DNA of 64,000 bases from Tritrichomonas foetus (lineage: Eukaryota; Parabasalia; Tritrichomonadida; Tritrichomonadidae): contig MLAK01000421.1 in the NCBI GenBank assembly GCA_001839685.1, positions 54,586 to 118,585 of the forward strand, given 5' to 3'. The notes under the pieces are model-generated. The model was given only the letters and a program-made list of their open reading frames with translations, was not told the DNA's origin and searched no databases. Position 1 is the first letter of the stretch. Each line of letters starts with the position of its first letter. Both the position numbers and the translations under genes were made by a program. This document shows positions 59,727 through 64,000 of the stretch, piece after piece.

Positions 59727-60454
59727 TATGAAAATGAAATGAACGATCAAAAAAGAATGTAAAAATTGAAGATATAACAAATAAAAGGTGCCGATAAATT
59801 AGCTGCATTCAAAGTTGGTCTGAAAAAGTCGAATAAATTTTGTGTATTTTTCCGAATTCATTACAATGTAAGAATATTTCTTAACAGATAAAGAATAATT
59901 TTGAGAAAATGAATGGTGTTTTATATGAAACCATTTATTTCGATTCTTGGAAAAGAATGAAATAATCGGATTAATTGAATAGTGTATTCCTTTGAATAAA
60001 AAAAATGATATAATTTTTTAATACAAGAATATGAATTGATTTTTTTTTCCGTGAGTTCCAATCACAGAACATATTAAGAAAACAGAGACATTTTTGATAT
60101 TAGTTCCCTAATGAATAGTAGAGACTAATTAATTTTGTTAAGAGAAGCTCCAGAACATTTAGGAAACCTAGAAAAAAAAAGTATTACATATAATACTTAT
60201 TATAAGTGCATGACAGTGGGTGTATTGCAAAACTACAGAATTGACATTAATAAATTAAAATTATATCACAGCTATCATAGATTGTGAAAAGAGTCGTTGA
60301 AACTCGAAATTGGTCATTTTTATTTGGAAATTCGTAATTAAAACTTGCTACCTTGATATTTTCAGCAAAATTTTGATTGACAAGAATGAAGTGAGATTAT
60401 CAAGTTTCTTATGTAAATAAAAATGGAAAAGAGTAATTGTAATTGTTTTTTCAT
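59727..60454. other. Intergenic region
   Basis: About 730 bp of AT-rich spacer between a short minus-strand gene and the nitroreductase relic. TCATT motifs at its left end suit the minus-strand gene. Nothing else recognisable. Confidence 0.55.
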
Positions 60455-60931
60455 TCATTCAATGTATGTAACCTTGTTGTTAAGCTTGTGTTCGCTTTTA
60501 TGTGCATTATGAAGTGCAAAACCAATAGCAAAAGGATTGATGAGATATCACGACCAAATTCATGTGCACATGTACAAATTGACATTGCAGTTAGACCTGC
60601 ATGAATTGGTGTATTGGCTAGATGACCACATTCATTATGATAAGAATAATTTCAGCAGATGCATCACAAGTCATCACATTTGAAGCTCTGATCTTTTCTC
60701 TTCGACTGCTGATGCATGAACTCGAGGGGGGAAGTATTTCTATTGTTCATCTCATGAATTTTGATGCTTTTCACGATTAGTACACACAAGCAAATCAACA
60801 TCTTGAGCAATAAAAACAGTTGGTGCAATTCTTGTAGATTCAATAATCTTTTGGAGAACAACTTTTGGAACAACATATTTTGAATCATAATTCCTGATTG
60901 TGTAACGATTGTTTAACAATTCAACTGACAT
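60455..60931 (-). pseudogene. Decayed nitroreductase-family gene
   Basis: The minus strand carries nitroreductase blocks in order but in shifted frames. From ATG 60931: LLNNRYTIRNYDSKYVVP, then KIIESTRIAPTVFIAQDV and CTNREK, the FMN-binding start of the family, ending at TGA 60752-60754. Further on, in another frame, TCDASAEIIL appears, then TPIHAGLTAMSICTCAHEFG in another, and finally IGFALHNAHKSEHKLNNKV up to TGA 60455-60457. The remnant is about 158 codons against 170-200 usual. Nitroreductases reduce nitroaromatic compounds, including 5-nitroimidazole drugs, using NAD(P)H. The frame breaks make this copy inactive; whether intact paralogues exist elsewhere cannot be seen here. Confidence 0.85.
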
Positions 60932-61316
60932 TGGGACTGATGCTTAGAAAGTAAAATTTAAAAATCATCAATTATCATATCTCTTTTTCTGAACTTTTGA
61001 ATGCTCAATTGGAAATTCAATATTAGCTTTTCCCATTTTCAATATTGGAGCGATTTTTCTATGAATTGTTTGTGAAATACCTTTCAATTTTCAATGATAT
61101 CATTGAAATCATTTCGCGTTTTCAATTTCGCAAAAAATGCGTATTTTCTTAAGTGAGTGTATCAACGGGATAAAATGAATTTTATCAGCGTGCTAACCAT
61201 TTATGAATAATGATTAAGGAATTAAAATTCCATAAAATTGTTTCTTGAAAGAATAACATCATTATTTGAATTTCCTTCATGATAAGAACATTTTCACATA
61301 ACATTTCATCCAAATA
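60932..61316. other. Intergenic region
   Basis: About 385 bp of AT-rich spacer. TCACA at 61294-61298 is an initiator-like motif about 21 bases before the ATG at 61317. Confidence 0.5.
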
Positions 61317-64000
61317 ATGACACTGTTTCTGTTATTATTTCCTGTTTCATGTTTGATGAACATATATCCTTTTGTGCAAAATGGGAGAAAAATAACAGAC
61401 ATTTTATTGACTCAATATGTTTTATATGATTCAGATATTGAATCTAATGAAATATATTACAATTATGATTTTGGTGATTCTTCTGATCATCTTAATTCTA
61501 CAAATCATTCTGTATTTCATGAGTATGATTTTCCTGGTGAAAAGACGGTTACAGTTTCCAAATTTAATGACACTTTTATTTCGGCTTATGCCCAAAAACG
61601 AGTGAATATTAACCATTTTCAAGAATTTTATAGATTTGGAATGTCTGGCCCCCTCGAATTAAAAAATGGATCTTTAGTTCTTGAAGAAATTTCAAATTCG
61701 GATTCTGATTCGAATTTTTCATCATTGAGGAGTAATTCAATCACAATTCCACCAAATACGTCATATTGGAGACTCCAAGTTGCGAGTATTTCTGGTGTAC
61801 AAAGTTCTTTGACTTCATATTATATCAATTCTGGAATTGAACCAACCATTCATGTTTCAAATTCGTCAATCAGCATAAAAATTGTCCAAACTACCAAAGA
61901 AATGTGGATTTTAAAGGTTGAAGCAAATGAACCTGAACCTGTTTCAGTAACAGCACGTTTTGATATCACAACATCGAATTTATTATTAAATCCAGTTGGC
62001 TGTAATATTTTTTTAACGAAACGAGTTTTTAACGAAGATGAATATGAAAACAAAAATACAACAATTCCAAAAACAACAATAAATGTTCATACTGTTCCAA
62101 TTTCACCGAATAGTGGAATATTTATTGATAATGGATCAATTTACATGTCTGATGATTCATTTCATTCATTTCGGAAATTGTTATTCCGGGGTTTCGAGAA
62201 ATCTTCTTTTTCTGAAGCCGTTTTCAGCACTCTCTTCTTTGCATGCATTGTAAATAATGAAATTTATTATCGAAATTATTTTTTGAGTGATGAGTTGAAA
62301 AAAGTTCCAAACTTATCATCAACAATGACAGATGTTCATCTTTTCGCTTTGGAATCTGATGATATTCCTCGTGAACGAACATCAAGCGAAATTTATGATG
62401 CAGCTGGCCCATTTTTGGCTTCATTTAAATCAAACAATCAATTTTCTATTTTAAGATTTAATGGAACAACAAAAATCATTAATTTACCAACTAATGTAAC
62501 CACAGTTCTTTTTACAACAATTGTATCTAATATTAATAACATTATTGCATTAGTGTATGAATCAAGTTCAACCAATTCTTCAACATATTCTGTTCTTTTG
62601 AACATAAATTTTGAGGAAAATTCTATCACACATGTAAATTTCATAGAAAATGATGTTTTGGATGAAGATGGAAATGATCAAGCCATTATTGGAGGTTATA
62701 TTCATCCACCAACTGAATCATTGGTATTTTATACAAAAACAAAACTTTATTTAACTTTTGATGGTGGATTTACTTTGACGTTTGTTGGTAAAGTTTATGA
62801 TAAAATTGTTTCATTAACTTCAAGTCATTCTGATGATGAAATTTACATTTTAGATAATGAAGGAAATTTTTATATTTTATTTACTGAGCGATGTTTACTT
62901 CATAGATATGAAACTTATTATTTTTCTTCATCTTCACTCATCACAGATGCTTCCAATACAGTTTATTTAATTTCCAGCGATGAAAACATTGGGAGTAAAG
63001 CAATTCCCGTCGATAGTTATATTAGCACTTTTGTTTTAGATGATTTAGAAAGACAAAATATGTCTTTAACTGTTTCATATGCTGTTGATAATCTTTATAT
63101 CTTTGATTTAAATCATAACAATCCGAATTATTTCATGTATTTGTCTATTTATTCACGTTCAGGCTATGAAGAATGTAAATTTACAAGTGAAAATCAATGT
63201 AAACTTATTTTTGATGGAGACGTGTTTTCAAATTCCAAATATTTGAAAATACTGCACTTTACCGAAATTGAAGACAATACAAATTTCACTATTGAATTTG
63301 AAACTTCATATTTAACAAGGAATGATATTGGGAAATCAATTGTTATTTCTGAAATTATGGGTGTTTTTGAGATTATTGACTGTGATGAAGATGAAAAGGT
63401 ATTTAATATGACTCGTGTATCTTCAACTATTTCATATAGTCCAGGAATCCTTGAAGATGTAAATACAACTGTTCAATTAATTGATTTAAAACCGTCTTTT
63501 TCAATAACTGGCATCAATGGACTTTTAGTTGAAAATTACTCTAATAATAATTTGTATTCAATTTCTACGTCATCAAATAATTTGAATTTTAGTGATTATA
63601 CCATTGGGTTGATTTTAGAATCAGAAGATCAATCCTTAAAATTTGTTGTTTTTGGAATTATTGATTCCAACACAATCATAGTTGCTCTGGTTAACGCTTC
63701 TAATTCAAAAACTGAAGATATTTGGAGTAAATTCGCGAATTTCAACGAAAAAGTTTTTACTTTTCGTCCACCAAACAAAGATTTACCAGATGAAGAGTAT
63801 TTTTCTATAATTCCACATTCAAAACGTTCTTGGAGACTTCAATATTCACTTTGTAATGGTGATGTTTCTTCACTTGGGAGTAATGATCAACACACACAGT
63901 TACCTGTCATGTATTTTACTTCAGATGATCCAGTCTATGTTTCAATTCAACTTCCAAGCAGCCAAGAAGTTCAAACTCGTTTTTCTCAGCCATCACTTGT
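61317..64000 (+). CDS. Partial secreted/surface protein with PKD domain
   Basis: An uninterrupted frame of about 894 codons from ATG 61317 to the window edge; the C-terminus lies outside. The N-terminus is a signal peptide (MTLFLLLFPVSCL). Residues about 30-95 form a PKD-like Ig domain: YNYDFGDSSDHLNSTNHSVF and HEYDFPGEKTVTVS keep the diagnostic WDFGDG-type and H-Y-PG-T-V pattern. The rest is strand-rich with many N-glycosylation sequons and few cysteines. One part (FDGGFTLTFVGKVYDKIVSL, then DDEIYILDNEGNFYILF) looks like propeller blades of the sortilin or CatSper-accessory kind. No membrane span is seen within the window. Inference: a large adhesive or flagellar surface protein. Frames on both strands inside it are shadows. 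Confidence 0.85.
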   Translation, partial: MTLFLLLFPVSCLMNIYPFVQNGRKITDILLTQYVLYDSDIESNEIYYNYDFGDSSDHLNSTNHSVFHEYDFPGEKTVTVSKFNDTFISAYAQKRVNINHFQEFYRFGMSGPLELKNGSLVLEEISNSDSDSNFSSLRSNSITIPPNTSYWRLQVASISGVQSSLTSYYINSGIEPTIHVSNSSISIKIVQTTKEMWILKVEANEPEPVSVTARFDITTSNLLLNPVGCNIFLTKRVFNEDEYENKNTTIPKTTINVHTVPISPNSGIFIDNGSIYMSDDSFHSFRKLLFRGFEKSSFSEAVFSTLFFACIVNNEIYYRNYFLSDELKKVPNLSSTMTDVHLFALESDDIPRERTSSEIYDAAGPFLASFKSNNQFSILRFNGTTKIINLPTNVTTVLFTTIVSNINNIIALVYESSSTNSSTYSVLLNINFEENSITHVNFIENDVLDEDGNDQAIIGGYIHPPTESLVFYTKTKLYLTFDGGFTLTFVGKVYDKIVSLTSSHSDDEIYILDNEGNFYILFTERCLLHRYETYYFSSSSLITDASNTVYLISSDENIGSKAIPVDSYISTFVLDDLERQNMSLTVSYAVDNLYIFDLNHNNPNYFMYLSIYSRSGYEECKFTSENQCKLIFDGDVFSNSKYLKILHFTEIEDNTNFTIEFETSYLTRNDIGKSIVISEIMGVFEIIDCDEDEKVFNMTRVSSTISYSPGILEDVNTTVQLIDLKPSFSITGINGLLVENYSNNNLYSISTSSNNLNFSDYTIGLILESEDQSLKFVVFGIIDSNTIIVALVNASNSKTEDIWSKFANFNEKVFTFRPPNKDLPDEEYFSIIPHSKRSWRLQYSLCNGDVSSLGSNDQHTQLPVMYFTSDDPVYVSIQLPSSQEVQTRFSQPSL

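Noticed and set aside
61417..62644. Several short frames on both strands
   Set aside because: All lie inside the long PKD-protein frame and are shadows.

Overview
The window looks like a piece of a trichomonad (Parabasalia) genome, most likely Tritrichomonas foetus. The strongest evidence is the 183-residue protein at 19058-19609, which I recognise from memory as the crystallised T. foetus hypoxanthine-guanine-xanthine phosphoribosyltransferase. Supporting evidence is an AT-rich, gene-dense layout of intronless genes, initiator-like TCA(C/T)(A/T) motifs a few bases before several start codons, an initiator-binding-domain (IBD) protein, trichomonad-style BTB-like domains and amoeboid or flagellate cell-biology genes. 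I saw no rRNA, tRNA or CRISPR array. Several frames in the window open only with TTG or GTG; I moved those starts to the first in-frame ATG.

Layout. 1-2001 (-): a partial unknown protein ending in Asn-rich FGG-containing repeats, cut by the window edge. 2393-3565 (+): a dead protein kinase. 3738-4979 (-): a PPP-family phosphatase with a possible C-terminal frame break. 6621-12155 (-): a giant Furry/MOR2-like scaffold. 12556-17070 (-): a C2/EF-hand/fimbrin-like actin bundler. 19058-19609 (+): HGXPRT. 20362-21195 (+): unknown. 21938-25669 (+): a protein built from nine copies of an unrecognised alpha/beta repeat. 26215-27497 (-): a Stealth-family phosphotransferase split over two frames. 28590-32579 (-): Mot1/BTAF1. 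33156-34022 (+): IBD protein. 34495-34794: a 300-bp MITE with 8-bp target-site duplications. 34942-35592 and 36145-37020 (-): two unknown genes. 37713-41615 (+): a full-length xanthine dehydrogenase. 41860-42903 (-): Myb factor. 43192-43812: decayed coding fragments. 44268-45293 (-): type I membrane protein. 45896-47494 (+): BAR/SH3 protein. 48038-48307 (+): small ORF. 49177-49842 (-): SCAMP. 50188-50730 (+): secreted protein. 51040-52995 (+): RCC1/BTB-like protein. 53627-54535 (+): pyridoxal kinase. 55184-57529 (+): VIT/VWA protein. 57745-59250 (+): multi-CUE/Smr protein (Cue2/N4BP2-like). 59502-59726 (-): tiny amphipathic protein. 60455-60931 (-): nitroreductase pseudogene. 61317-64000 (+): a secreted or surface PKD-domain protein running off the window.

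The genes are not an operon; each appears to have its own promoter. Themes that recur are purine salvage (HGXPRT and xanthine dehydrogenase), core transcription (Mot1, IBD, Myb), cytoskeleton and membrane shape (fimbrin-like, Furry-like, BAR/SH3, SCAMP) and RNA quality control (CUE/Smr). The most notable items are the novel repeat protein, the MITE, the molybdenum enzyme with a possible organelle presequence, and two genes interrupted by frame breaks whose continuation is still clearly coding.
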